From Paenarthrobacter aurescens TC1 (GTDB lineage Bacteria > Actinomycetota > Actinomycetes > Actinomycetales > Micrococcaceae): a stretch of 64,000 nucleotides of DNA. A program made the position numbers and the translations under genes. The notes beneath the pieces were generated by a model. The model was not told the DNA's origin, searched no databases, and saw only the letters and a program-made list of their open reading frames with translations. The stretch lies in assembly GCA_000014925.1 (NCBI GenBank), contig CP000474.1:4278001-4342000 (forward strand). Direction: 5' to 3'. The first letter of the stretch is position 1. Every line of letters begins with the position of its first letter. Below, piece by piece: positions 39,705 to 52,179 of the stretch.

Positions 39705-41162
39705 ATGAAGCGGCCCGTCCCAGTCCGCTTACTGTTCACGATCCCGCTCGTAGTCATCGTGTTCTTCATGGCCGCCTGCGTGCCCATGCCCATCCAAGCG
39801 GCGCCCACCGCACCAATCGCTGTAATCGGGACGGCTCCGTCCAAGGTCGGCCCGGGGAGTCCGTCCATCGTGGACATGACAACGCGCACGGCCGGGGCTT
39901 CCCCCACGGTCGCGACGTGGCAATACATCAGCGGTGCCGAGGCCTTCAACAGCAAACTCGACGCCAGGCTGCTCAGCATCTTCGATGCCCGAGGCGGCGG
40001 ACGCCATGAACCCGCGGCACTGCCGGCCACCCCCGGCGCCCTCCTGGCCGACGGGGTCTCGGTCATCCATGGAATTGTGCTGGCCACCGGGAGCGTTGTG
40101 GGGTCCAGGTTCATGCAAACAACCATGAACGGAGGCGTCCGCACCGCCCGCATCGACGAAATCACCTACGAGGACCTCGGCACCGGCGTTGTCAGTGGCA
40201 GTGCCACCCTGATCCACCCCGCCATGACCGGCACCTTGCGGACAATACTTGGCGAAGCAATCGGCCACCCGCCCCCTACCCAGCCTCCAGCAGCAGTTTC
40301 CGATGCTGAGCTGCTCACCGCCGTCGCCTTTACCTATAGCGGGGATCTCAGCGTCACCGTTCACCGGGACCCCGGAACAGGCGCCGATCTGCCCGACACC
40401 GTCACAGTGGTCTTGAATGCGGACGCCACAGACGATGTCATTTCGCCTGCTGGCCAAGCCCTTCGCACCGCCGTCATCGCCGATGCACCGTTCAACGCCC
40501 CTTCGCCCGCCCCGGGCGGTCTGGCCCACATCAACTGCGACCTCGTGGCCTGCGCTGCACTCACTTACGACGACGGGCCCAATGCGCAAACCACCCGGCT
40601 CTTGGGGATCCTCGAAAAGCACAAAGTGTTTGCCACGTTCTTCCAGCAGGGTGGCTACGTCCGGGCAAATCCGGGAGTCGCGAAAGCCGTGGCAGCAGCG
40701 GGCCACACCATCGCAAATCACACCATGAGCCACCCGTATCTGACCAAATTGGCGCCGGCCAGCATCCAGGGCGAGGTAAGAGGGGCTCAGGACGCCATTG
40801 AAAAAGCGACAGGAGTGGTGCCGGCTTACATGCGGCCGCCCTACGGAGCGAGCAACACGACGGTTGCGGCTTCCGTGGGGCTCCCGCAGATTATCTGGGA
40901 TGTCGATTCCCTGGATTGGCAGTCAAAGAACAAGGCGGTTTTCCTCCCCAGGATCATGGGCCTGGTCAAGCCGGGATCGGTCATCCTCCTGCACGACGTC
41001 CACGCGTCCACCGTGGACGGCCAGGACCAACTCATCACCCAGCTCAAAGGCAAGGGCTTCTACTTGGTCACCCTCCCACAGCTTTTCGCCGGGATCGAAC
41101 TGAAGGCGGGCGCCTCCTACAAGTGCCGCGGTGCCGCACCGGGGTGCGTTGCCGGACGCTGA
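39705..41162 (+). CDS. Secreted polysaccharide deacetylase (NodB/CE4)
   Basis: The 485-residue protein has an N-terminal hydrophobic segment (LLFTIPLVVIVFFMAACVP) that may be a lipoprotein signal. A region of about 240 residues of unknown function follows, and then a C-terminal CE4 deacetylase domain. All five CE4 motifs are present: TYDDGP, the metal-binding HTMSHP, RPPYG, DVDSLDW and LLHDVH. It should remove acetyl groups from peptidoglycan or another glycan at the cell surface. The ATG follows AGGAAAGC. The N-terminal half resembles the RsiV/PdaC-like DUF3298 type of extension, but I am unsure. Confidence 0.9.
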   Translation: MKRPVPVRLLFTIPLVVIVFFMAACVPMPIQAAPTAPIAVIGTAPSKVGPGSPSIVDMTTRTAGASPTVATWQYISGAEAFNSKLDARLLSIFDARGGGRHEPAALPATPGALLADGVSVIHGIVLATGSVVGSRFMQTTMNGGVRTARIDEITYEDLGTGVVSGSATLIHPAMTGTLRTILGEAIGHPPPTQPPAAVSDAELLTAVAFTYSGDLSVTVHRDPGTGADLPDTVTVVLNADATDDVISPAGQALRTAVIADAPFNAPSPAPGGLAHINCDLVACAALTYDDGPNAQTTRLLGILEKHKVFATFFQQGGYVRANPGVAKAVAAAGHTIANHTMSHPYLTKLAPASIQGEVRGAQDAIEKATGVVPAYMRPPYGASNTTVAASVGLPQIIWDVDSLDWQSKNKAVFLPRIMGLVKPGSVILLHDVHASTVDGQDQLITQLKGKGFYLVTLPQLFAGIELKAGASYKCRGAAPGCVAGR

Positions 41163-41173
41163 ACTTCCGGACG

Positions 41174-41211
41174 TTAGCGCACGACGGCGGCAGGTGGCCG
41201 TGGTGCGTTAA
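41174..41211. repeat. Imperfect gene-end hairpin, related to family A
   Basis: Arms 41174-41188 and 41197-41211 pair with two mismatches, and the left arm contains GCGCACGACGGC as in the hairpins at 36044 and 54007. It lies between the convergent deacetylase and kinase genes. Confidence 0.55.
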
Positions 41212-41226
41212 TTCACGCCGGCGGGG

Positions 41227-42591
41227 CTACTTGCCCTCTCCGTTTCCCTTGGCTTTCTCAGGCTTGTTCTCGCTCTTGCCGCCGCTCTTGTCCTTGGCAA
41301 GGTCCTGGCCGGGCACCACAGCGGGGGCAGGCGCCGGGACTGGTGCCTGCACTGGTGCCTGTGCAGGGGCCTGCGCCGGCTCCTGCAGATTGACCGCCTC
41401 AGCGGGCTGGGCGTCGGCGGGGACAGCGTCGACGGGCGCCGGCGCGAGAGATACAGCGGGCACCACCGGCGCAGTGGGCTGCGGTTCGGCCTGGGAAATG
41501 CCGGTGTCTGCAGGCTGGGAGGGATCCGCCGTGTTGCCTGTAGGAGTAAGCCCCTGGGAGAGGATCAGCAAAGCGAGCGGTATGGTGACCGCCGCTGCGG
41601 CCACGCTCCTGACGGTCTTAGGCCGGCGTTTACTGAAGCCCCTGAGACTGGTAACAGTGGCTTGCCGCTTGGTTGGCGTGCGGAGTGGTGGCCGGGACGG
41701 AACGGAAGGAAGCAGCGCGGTCCTTCGCCCCGACTGGATCCCTTCTTCGGCGAGAGCCTGTTCAACGTGCTGCGCTGTGGGGCGCTTTTCGGGGTCCATG
41801 TCCGTCATGGCTTCGAGGAGCTCACGCAGCGGGCCGGGCAGTTCCACGGGGACCTGCGGCGCCCGGTGGAGGCGGGCTGATGCCGTTTCAATAGGTGTCC
41901 CGGGGTACTCAGCCCGCCCGGTGAGGCATTCGAGGAGTACCAGCCCCAGCGAGTAGATGTCGCTTGCGGGGGTCAGCGAAAGACCCTGTGCCTGCTCCGG
42001 GCTGAGGTATTGGGCGGTGCCAACGGTGAAGCCTGTTGCGGTGAGGCGGTTATCGTTCATCACCAGCGCGACGCCAAAGTCCGCCAACTTCACTGTTTGC
42101 GCCAACCCGTCGTCGTCGGAGACCAGGATGTTGGCAGGCTTGATATCCCGGTGGATGACGCCGTGTTCGTGGACCTGGGACAACGCTCCGGCAATCCGGA
42201 TGCCAATGCGGGCAGTCTCCGGAACGGTGAGTGGCCCGTCGGACAGCACGGCTCGCAGGTCGCGGCCCTCAGCGAGTTCCATCACCAGAAAGGCGCGTTC
42301 TTCGTCGTTCCGGGTATCGACGCCAGCATCGAAGGCTGCGACGAGTCCGGGATGGTCAAACCCTGCCAGAAGCCGCATTTCGTTTTCCTGCCGGCCGCGG
42401 AAGGAGTCATCTCCGGAGCCCGGGAGGAATATCTTGATGGCCACTTCGCGGCCCAGCAGCAGGTCCTTTGCCCGGTAGACAGTGGACATGGCGCCCCTGC
42501 CCAGCACGGGTCCCAGCTGGTAGCGCCCGTCAAGTGTGTCGTCGATGGAATCGGGGACGCGGGAGTCCACGGCCTCTTCATTGTTGCCCAC
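41227..42591 (-). CDS. PknB-type serine/threonine protein kinase
   Basis: The 454-residue protein has an N-terminal Hanks-type kinase domain (about residues 24-280). It carries the glycine-rich loop LGRGAMSTVY, the ATP lysine in VAIKIF, the catalytic HRDIKPAN, DFGVAL and the activation segment with GTAQYLSPEQ. A basic juxtamembrane region, one transmembrane helix (about residues 330-348) and a Pro/Ala/Gln-rich extracellular tail of about 100 residues follow; there are no PASTA repeats. It probably senses something at the envelope. The GTG start has only a weak ribosome binding site. Confidence 0.9.
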   Translation of the reverse strand: MGNNEEAVDSRVPDSIDDTLDGRYQLGPVLGRGAMSTVYRAKDLLLGREVAIKIFLPGSGDDSFRGRQENEMRLLAGFDHPGLVAAFDAGVDTRNDEERAFLVMELAEGRDLRAVLSDGPLTVPETARIGIRIAGALSQVHEHGVIHRDIKPANILVSDDDGLAQTVKLADFGVALVMNDNRLTATGFTVGTAQYLSPEQAQGLSLTPASDIYSLGLVLLECLTGRAEYPGTPIETASARLHRAPQVPVELPGPLRELLEAMTDMDPEKRPTAQHVEQALAEEGIQSGRRTALLPSVPSRPPLRTPTKRQATVTSLRGFSKRRPKTVRSVAAAAVTIPLALLILSQGLTPTGNTADPSQPADTGISQAEPQPTAPVVPAVSLAPAPVDAVPADAQPAEAVNLQEPAQAPAQAPVQAPVPAPAPAVVPGQDLAKDKSGGKSENKPEKAKGNGEGK

Positions 42592-42819
42592 GAATGGTCA
42601 CGCCCTTCAGGCCCACTTGGATGCCCCGGACCAACCCGCCGTCCGACGCACCAAGCAATGCCGTCAATCAAACTCACGATGGCCGCGGGGCCGACTGCTT
42701 CAGCCCCTTACGGCCCAGGCAAACAGCCCAAGCAGCATCATCCGGTTACACCAGATAAGTCATCAGGATACTGATTAACCAGCGGGGAGGGCAATGCGGA
42801 GTATCGGCGAACGCCGGAA

Positions 42820-43467
42820 TCAGGCGCTGCGAACCCGATCCACGGCCCTGCGAAGTACCCCGGATTGAACACCCAACGACCATTCAGCCACGTCAGTGAC
42901 GAACCGGGTAAATGCCTCGTAATCAAAGGATGCTGGATTGTTGACATAAGAGCCCACGCCGTCGATGGCCACCCAGATCCGGATGCATGCAGAGAACGGG
43001 TCATCCACCGCGAAGTCACCGGAGGTAACACCATCCTCAATGAGTGCTGTCAGCCGTGACCTATCCAGGTATTCCTGCGCCAGCAGCGCCTCGGACAAGG
43101 CCGGAATGAAGCGGGACAGGTGCCGGGCATTGAGCCATAGCCTGGTGAGCTCGAAGGCGCCATTTCCCTCTATGCGTCCGATGAGGTGGGCCATTCGCTC
43201 CAGGGGAGTCCCGCCGTCGGGGAACAACTCTTCCCGCTCCTCCGAAACGGCGAGGACGAAGGCCGCGATCACCAGGTCCTCGGCGGCCGGGTAGTAGTGG
43301 CTGATCAGCCCGGGGCGCACACCCAGCCGGTCAGCTACGGCGCGGAGGGTGATCCGCTCCAGCCCCTCATTCAGGGCGATCGAAGCAGCTTCGGCCAGAA
43401 TTTCGGCGCGGCGCTCGTCAGGTAATTTTCGAACACGTTGGGACGTGGGGCTTGACACCATGCCCAT
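42820..43467 (-). CDS. TetR-family regulator of the NCS1/NylB-like operon
   Basis: The 215-residue protein has an N-terminal TetR helix-turn-helix (RRAEILAEAASIALNEGLER, ITLRAVADRLGVRPGLISHYY) and a helical ligand domain, including LTRLWLNARHLSRF and DPFSACIRIWVAIDGVGSYV. It resembles BetI-like members. It is divergent from the permease-hydrolase-amidohydrolase operon, and two inverted repeats fill the intergenic gap. The first begins 5 nt from its ATG, so the gene may be leaderless or start at Met3. It probably represses both itself and the operon. Confidence 0.88.
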   Translation of the reverse strand: MGMVSSPTSQRVRKLPDERRAEILAEAASIALNEGLERITLRAVADRLGVRPGLISHYYPAAEDLVIAAFVLAVSEEREELFPDGGTPLERMAHLIGRIEGNGAFELTRLWLNARHLSRFIPALSEALLAQEYLDRSRLTALIEDGVTSGDFAVDDPFSACIRIWVAIDGVGSYVNNPASFDYEAFTRFVTDVAEWSLGVQSGVLRRAVDRVRSA

Positions 43468-43471
43468 CAGT

Positions 43472-43513
43472 CTATTGGATTAGTGACCAATAGCACGTTG
43501 GTCATGCGACCAA
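43472..43513. promoter_or_regulatory. Two inverted repeats, probable TetR operators
   Basis: CTATTGG (43472-43478) pairs with CCAATAG (43487-43493), and TTGGTC-ATGC-GACCAA spans 43498-43513. GACCAATAG occurs twice. They sit between the divergent TetR and NCS1 permease genes. Confidence 0.65.
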
Positions 43514-43573
43514 TAGCGTTCCTGGGCCGGTATCCCAGCGTTGCGAACCGGTCCTTGCCCGAGAGGAACAGCG

Positions 43574-47864
<4,291 letters not shown>

Positions 47865-47903
47865 CCCGCCTGCCGATCCGGATTGCCCGCTGCTCCGAAT
47901 CAG

Positions 47904-47930
47904 TGTCAAAGGTGGATCACTGTCAAAGGT
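47904..47930. repeat. Direct repeat TGTCAAAGGT upstream of a hydrolase gene
   Basis: TGTCAAAGGT occurs at 47904-47913 and 47921-47930, 17 nt apart, just before the ribosome binding site of the next gene. It may be a regulatory direct repeat or a small duplication. Confidence 0.55.
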
Positions 47931-47947
47931 TAGGAGCAGCGGGTCGC

Positions 47948-48871
47948 ATGGAATTTCTGCAGGAAGCGTCGCGGTCGGGCAGCGCAGCGTTATCGGGCGT
48001 TGCTTCGCCGCGGCGCGAGGTGATCGCCACGGCCCTGGGGCCGTGTGTGGCACGCGTACAAGAATCCTCGGAAGGTGGCGGTGACTTCGCTGACGTTTAC
48101 CTGCACGGGGCCGCGGGGTCGTGGACAACTTTCCAGCCGCTGCTCTCCGATACTCCAGAACGCGACCGCGTCCTCATAGACCTGCCGGGCTGGGGCGATT
48201 CCACCCAAGGTGCGCAGCTGGAGACGGCCACGATCGAAGCCATGGCGGGTGCCGTCGTCGAGGTTTTGACTGCCTTGGGGAACAACAAGTGGAACATCGT
48301 GGGCCATTCCATGGGAGGTGTCCTGGCCCTGCATATTGCTGCGGCATGGCCCGGATCCACCGTCAGCGTCGTGGCGGTTTCGGCAACCACTCTTGGAGTT
48401 GCCGGATCGGTGAAGAGCCCGTGGCGTGGGCTTGCCAAGATGCCATGGTTCGTGGGCATGCTGCTGCTCATGAACACCACCGCAGTCTTCGGTAATGCGG
48501 GAAGAGCCTTGATCCGCGGGGTCGGGCACACGCCATTGATGCGGCTTCTGCTGTCACCACTTTTCGCGGACCCGGCGGCCGTCCCCTCGGGCCTCATCCG
48601 CAGGCTGGCACAGGAAGCCCGGCCAGCCAGCTTCAGTGCAGCCGCGCGAGCCATTGCACTGTACGACTTTGGCCAGTGGCGCCGTATCAGCTGCCCCGTG
48701 CTGGCGATGCGTGGCGACCACGACGCCTTCACGCCAGCATCCGACCATTCCCAGCTGGCCTCGCTCGGCCCGCATGTCCAGATCGTGACGGTAACGGAGT
48801 GCGGACACTTCGCGATCGCCGAGCAGACCGCCGTCGTAAAGCAACTGATAGAGGAACTGCGGCAACGCTGA
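47948..48871 (+). CDS. Alpha/beta-fold hydrolase
   Basis: The 307-residue protein has an alpha/beta hydrolase domain: the VYLHGAAGSWTTFQPLL oxyanion region, LIDLPGWGDST, the nucleophile elbow VGHSMGGVLALHIA near residue 120, Asp in AMRGDHDAFTPAS and the catalytic His in ECGHFAIAEQ. The lid region includes a hydrophobic stretch (FVGMLLLMNTTAVFG). It is related to esterases and haloperoxidase-like hydrolases; substrate unknown. The ATG at 47948 follows AGGAGC. It may be a separate unit from the preceding operon, 83 nt away, because direct repeats fill the gap. Confidence 0.85.
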   Translation: MEFLQEASRSGSAALSGVASPRREVIATALGPCVARVQESSEGGGDFADVYLHGAAGSWTTFQPLLSDTPERDRVLIDLPGWGDSTQGAQLETATIEAMAGAVVEVLTALGNNKWNIVGHSMGGVLALHIAAAWPGSTVSVVAVSATTLGVAGSVKSPWRGLAKMPWFVGMLLLMNTTAVFGNAGRALIRGVGHTPLMRLLLSPLFADPAAVPSGLIRRLAQEARPASFSAAARAIALYDFGQWRRISCPVLAMRGDHDAFTPASDHSQLASLGPHVQIVTVTECGHFAIAEQTAVVKQLIEELRQR

Positions 48872-48904
48872 ACGCCCGACGGCGACCTCCCGCCGTCGGG
48901 CGTT
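48871..48904 (+). terminator. Gene-end hairpin, family A (loop ACCTCC)
   Basis: A perfect 14-bp stem, AACGCCCGACGGCG (48871-48884) with its complement (48891-48904), has the same ACCTCC loop as the hairpin at 36044. Its left arm overlaps the last base of the hydrolase gene. Confidence 0.75.
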
Positions 48905-48962
48905 TGCCTTACGTGACGTAGCGAACTGCGGCCCGGCAGGACCTCAGGGCACAATGGAGAGC

Positions 48963-49547
48963 ATGACCCTCACAACTTTCGCCCTCGTCCGCCATGGCCA
49001 GACCGATTGGAACGCGGAGCGCCGGTTGCAAGGGTCCACTGACATTCCGCTGAACGACGTCGGTCGCGGCCAGGCGCGCGACGCCGTCGCCTTCCTGTCG
49101 GACCAGCCTTGGGACACCGTGGTGTCCTCGCCCCTGGGCCGCGCCGCCGAAACTGCCGAGATCATCGCCGATGGACTGGGGCTGAAAGTTGCTCGGCTGG
49201 TTCCGGAGCTCACAGAGCGCAGCTTTGGTCCTGCCGAAGGACTTCAGGCCGGGCCTGAGCTGGAGGCTTTGCGCATCCCCGGAGGTTTCCGCGGCGGCGA
49301 AACTGACGAGGCCGCCGCTGATCGCGGCATTGCTGCCTTGGAAGAGCTGGCCGAGGAGTTCGCCGGCAAGCGCGTCCTGGTGGTGGCTCACGGCACTTTG
49401 ATTCGGCTGACCCTGAGCCGGGCCATCGGACGCACCTTGGACAGCGTGCAGAACGCGGTCCTCAACCTGGCCCATCACCATGTCACGGACGGCTGGCAGC
49501 TGGAGTACTTCAACGGCGAGCGGGTCACGGCCGGCGTCGAGTCCTGA
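48963..49547 (+). CDS. Histidine phosphatase family protein
   Basis: The 194-residue protein is a phosphoglycerate-mutase-like histidine phosphatase. The phospho-acceptor motif LVRHGQTDWN is at residues 8-17, then LNDVGRGQAR, VSSPLGRAAETAEIIA, and the second catalytic His in VVAHGTLIRLTL. It removes phosphate from a small molecule; the target is unknown. The ATG at 48963 was preferred over one at 48954 because GGAG lies just upstream. It follows the family A hairpin and precedes a convergent small gene by 9 nt. Confidence 0.88.
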   Translation: MTLTTFALVRHGQTDWNAERRLQGSTDIPLNDVGRGQARDAVAFLSDQPWDTVVSSPLGRAAETAEIIADGLGLKVARLVPELTERSFGPAEGLQAGPELEALRIPGGFRGGETDEAAADRGIAALEELAEEFAGKRVLVVAHGTLIRLTLSRAIGRTLDSVQNAVLNLAHHHVTDGWQLEYFNGERVTAGVES

Positions 49548-49556
49548 GCTAGGCTG

Positions 49557-49841
49557 CTACCGCGCTTCGAGGCGCGCCTTCAGCTGCTCCGCGTAGTCCG
49601 TGTACGCGGCGGCGATCTCTTCCAGGTCAACCGTTTGGGGGAAGTCGATCACGGGCTGGTGTTCCGCCAGGTAGGTGGTGGTTTCTTCGACCACGAGTTG
49701 CTCGTCGAAGCCCTCCAGCCCAACCTCAGCAAGGAATTCCGGGTTGGTGTGGACCAGGGATTCCCCGGTTTGTCCTTCGGATGCCCAACGCACCAAGTAC
49801 TCGTTCTGGTTGACCATTTCAATGTCGAATGACTTCTCCAT
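49557..49841 (-). CDS. Small conserved hypothetical protein
   Basis: The 94-residue acidic protein is not recognised. It starts MEKSFDIEMVNQNEYLVRW, which looks like a strand pair, and continues with a helix-rich part (PEFLAEVGLEGFDEQLVVEE, LEEIAAAYTDYAEQLKARL). No membrane segment or cofactor motif is seen. Its stop is 9 nt from the stop of the convergent histidine phosphatase, and its start is 17 nt from the end of the TetR gene on the same strand, so it may be co-transcribed with that regulator. Confidence 0.6.
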   Translation of the reverse strand: MEKSFDIEMVNQNEYLVRWASEGQTGESLVHTNPEFLAEVGLEGFDEQLVVEETTTYLAEHQPVIDFPQTVDLEEIAAAYTDYAEQLKARLEAR

Positions 49842-49858
49842 GGCAGCAGCCTACGCCG

Positions 49859-50503
49859 TTACGTGGCGGCTGCCGGCACACCGCGGGCAGCGATGAGGTC
49901 CAGCAGAGTCTCGGCCTCAAGGCCCAAAAGTGCGGCCGCCAGGCTCCCCATCAGGTCCAGCACATACTCACTGCCGGCACTTCCGGCCAGCACATCCATG
50001 ACAAGTCCATCTTCCTGGGCAACCAGGGTGCGGGCGATCTTGGCCGGGTCCAGAAGGGGAGCGAACTCGCCGGAGCGGGTTCCGGCGTCGATGATTTCAC
50101 GGTAGACGCCTTCCTGCGCACGGGTGAGCTCGTCTTGGATCCGGCGCTGCTCGGGGTCTCGCAGCATGTGGGGCCAGTATTCGTAGAGGATCCGGGAGAC
50201 ATCATCGTCAAGCCCGGCAGTGGTTCCCGCGCTGATGACCGCGGCGAGCCTGGCTGTGGGGGTCATGCTCTGATCCACGGCTTCGGCGAGCTTCTCTAGA
50301 AATCTGCCGGAGGAAGCCTGCACGGCGGCAGCGATGATGTCGGCATGGCTGCCGAAGTAGTAGAGCACGGCGTTTGCGGCCATGCCTGCCTCCGCGGCAA
50401 TGGCGCGGAGTGTGGCCCCCTCAGCGCCGTCGCGCGCTGCAACAGCCTGGGCTGCCGCCACTATTTCACGGCGTCGAATTTCCTTTTTGTCTGCCTTGGC
50501 CAC
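49859..50503 (-). CDS. TetR-family regulator of the APC permease/nitrilase operon
   Basis: The 214-residue protein has a typical TetR DNA-binding domain (KKEIRRREIVAAAQAVAARD, GATLRAIAAEAGMAANAVLYY) and a ligand-binding helical domain with QEDGLVMDVLAGSAGSEYVL. It is divergent from the APC permease gene, and two inverted repeats of the TTGAAT...ATTCAA type occupy the promoter gap. It should act as a repressor released by the transported compound. A GTG start with GGGGGAGCGG upstream was chosen. Confidence 0.9.
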   Translation of the reverse strand: MAKADKKEIRRREIVAAAQAVAARDGAEGATLRAIAAEAGMAANAVLYYFGSHADIIAAAVQASSGRFLEKLAEAVDQSMTPTARLAAVISAGTTAGLDDDVSRILYEYWPHMLRDPEQRRIQDELTRAQEGVYREIIDAGTRSGEFAPLLDPAKIARTLVAQEDGLVMDVLAGSAGSEYVLDLMGSLAAALLGLEAETLLDLIAARGVPAAAT

Positions 50504-50559
50504 TACCGCTCCCCCGGGGACTCTTGAAAATTCCTGTTGACATTGACTCTAGACCGGTA

Positions 50560-50592
50560 TTGAATGGCATTCAAATTTGAATGTGATTCAAA
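50560..50592. promoter_or_regulatory. Two TTGAAT-type palindromes over the APC promoter
   Basis: TTGAATGGCATTCAA (50560-50574) and TTTGAATGTGATTCAAA (50576-50592) are adjacent inverted repeats. A TTGACA (50537-50542) and a weak -10 (TATTGA, 50558) overlap the first. This fits repression by the divergent TetR protein. Confidence 0.65.
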
Positions 50593-50616
50593 TTACTGAT
50601 TCAACGAGGAGTCTCC

Positions 50617-52179
50617 GTGTCCCATCCCCCTTCCCGCATCTCACTCGCCAAAGACCCAACCCCGAAGGACCCAACATCCAAGGGCCTGAAAGCCGGCTCC
50701 ATCGGCATCGGTCCAACAGTCGCCCTCGGACTGGCCGCCGTCGCCCCCGCCTACAGCCTGGCCGTGACCCTGGGCTTCGTGGTCCTTGCCGTTGGGGCGA
50801 GCACCCCTGCAGCGTTCCTGCTTGGCTTTGTCCCCATCCTCTTTACCGCCCTCGCGTTCAGGGACCTCAACAGGGAAATGCCTGACTGCGGCGGCGTTTT
50901 CGTCTGGATCACCCGCGTTTTCGGACCGGTTGCAGGCTGGTTCCTTGGCGGATGGGTGCCACAGATGGCCACGTTCATTGCGAGCGCCGCACTAGCTCAA
51001 GTGGCCACAACCTATCTGCTCAACTTCCTTGGTTTGGCCTGGATCGCCGCGGAGCCTATCGCAGTAGCTGCCATCGCGTGTGGGCTGATCGTCCTGAGTG
51101 CTTGGATCGCGGCGAGGGGAATCGAACTATCCGCCTGGGTGCAGTATGCGCTGATTGCCCTCCAGCTGGTGGCGCTTGGCGGTTTCTGTGTCGCGGCTTT
51201 CGCGGCGATGGCCACGGGCACCTCCGTCGGAACGGCAGAAGGTGGCGCCGAACAGCCAAGCCTGGAGTGGTTCAACCCCTTTGCATCCGGCGACATGTCC
51301 GGGCTCGTGTCCGGCGTCATCCTGTGCCTGTTCATTTATTGGGGCTGGGATGCGCTGATAGCGGTGAACGAAGAAACCACGGACCGAAAGGGAACTCCCG
51401 GCAAGGCCGTAGTCATCACCACCGTCATCCTGCTGTTCTTCTACGTGGTGACGGCCACGGCCGCCGTGGGATTTGCCGGGACTGCGAGCATCACCGATCC
51501 TGAAACCGTCTCTGATGTCCTCTCGGTCCTCGGTCCGCAGGCGACAGGAGATGTGTTTGGCCAGGTCATCATCCTGGCCGTGGGCCTTTCAGCGTTGGCA
51601 GCACTGATGACAGTAGCTGTCAGTACGCCGCGGACCTGGCTCAGCATGGGCACCTATGGTGCGCTCCCCAAGGCGACAACCAAGATGCACTCCAAGCGAG
51701 GAACACCCACCACCTCCATCGCCTGCTGGGCGGTCATCACCATGGCCATAACCTTGGGACTAACGGCAATCAGCGCTGACTTCATCGGGCTGGCCATCCT
51801 CTCCGTGGGCCTGATGATCGCGGCTTACTACGCGGCCACCGCCTTGGCATCCGTGGTGTACTTCGCCCCGCTGATGCGCACCTCTGCATCCGCCCTGATC
51901 CTGAAGGGCCTCCTTCCTGGTTTGGGAGCACTTCTGATGATCGGAGCGTTCGCGTACAGCGCCGTGGACATGCTGTCCCCTGAATACGCGGGGCTGGCCT
52001 GGCTGGGCATCGGCTCGGTGTTCTGGATCGGCATCGGTGCGCTGGCCTTGGGCCTGGTGGTCACCGCGATCTTGAGGACCAGACTGCGCCGCTTCTTCTC
52101 CAGCAAAACCATCCCCCGCGGAAACGTCACCACCCGGCACCAACTTCCATCCATTCTCAGCAACGAAACCGAGGCATAA
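50617..52179 (+). CDS. APC-family amino acid/polyamine permease
   Basis: The 520-residue protein has about twelve to fourteen membrane segments. APC features are visible: GLKAGSIGIGPTVALGLAAV and APAYSLAVTLGFVVLAVGAS in helix 1, DLNREMPDCGGVFVWITRVF (the conserved P-x-x-G-G motif) in helix 2-3 and WGWDALIAVNEETTDRKGTPG in helix 6. It should import an amino acid, polyamine or amide. It starts at a GTG and is followed immediately by a nitrilase-family hydrolase, with the stop and next ATG adjacent (TAAATG). The divergent TetR gene probably controls it. Confidence 0.9.
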   Translation: MSHPPSRISLAKDPTPKDPTSKGLKAGSIGIGPTVALGLAAVAPAYSLAVTLGFVVLAVGASTPAAFLLGFVPILFTALAFRDLNREMPDCGGVFVWITRVFGPVAGWFLGGWVPQMATFIASAALAQVATTYLLNFLGLAWIAAEPIAVAAIACGLIVLSAWIAARGIELSAWVQYALIALQLVALGGFCVAAFAAMATGTSVGTAEGGAEQPSLEWFNPFASGDMSGLVSGVILCLFIYWGWDALIAVNEETTDRKGTPGKAVVITTVILLFFYVVTATAAVGFAGTASITDPETVSDVLSVLGPQATGDVFGQVIILAVGLSALAALMTVAVSTPRTWLSMGTYGALPKATTKMHSKRGTPTTSIACWAVITMAITLGLTAISADFIGLAILSVGLMIAAYYAATALASVVYFAPLMRTSASALILKGLLPGLGALLMIGAFAYSAVDMLSPEYAGLAWLGIGSVFWIGIGALALGLVVTAILRTRLRRFFSSKTIPRGNVTTRHQLPSILSNETEA

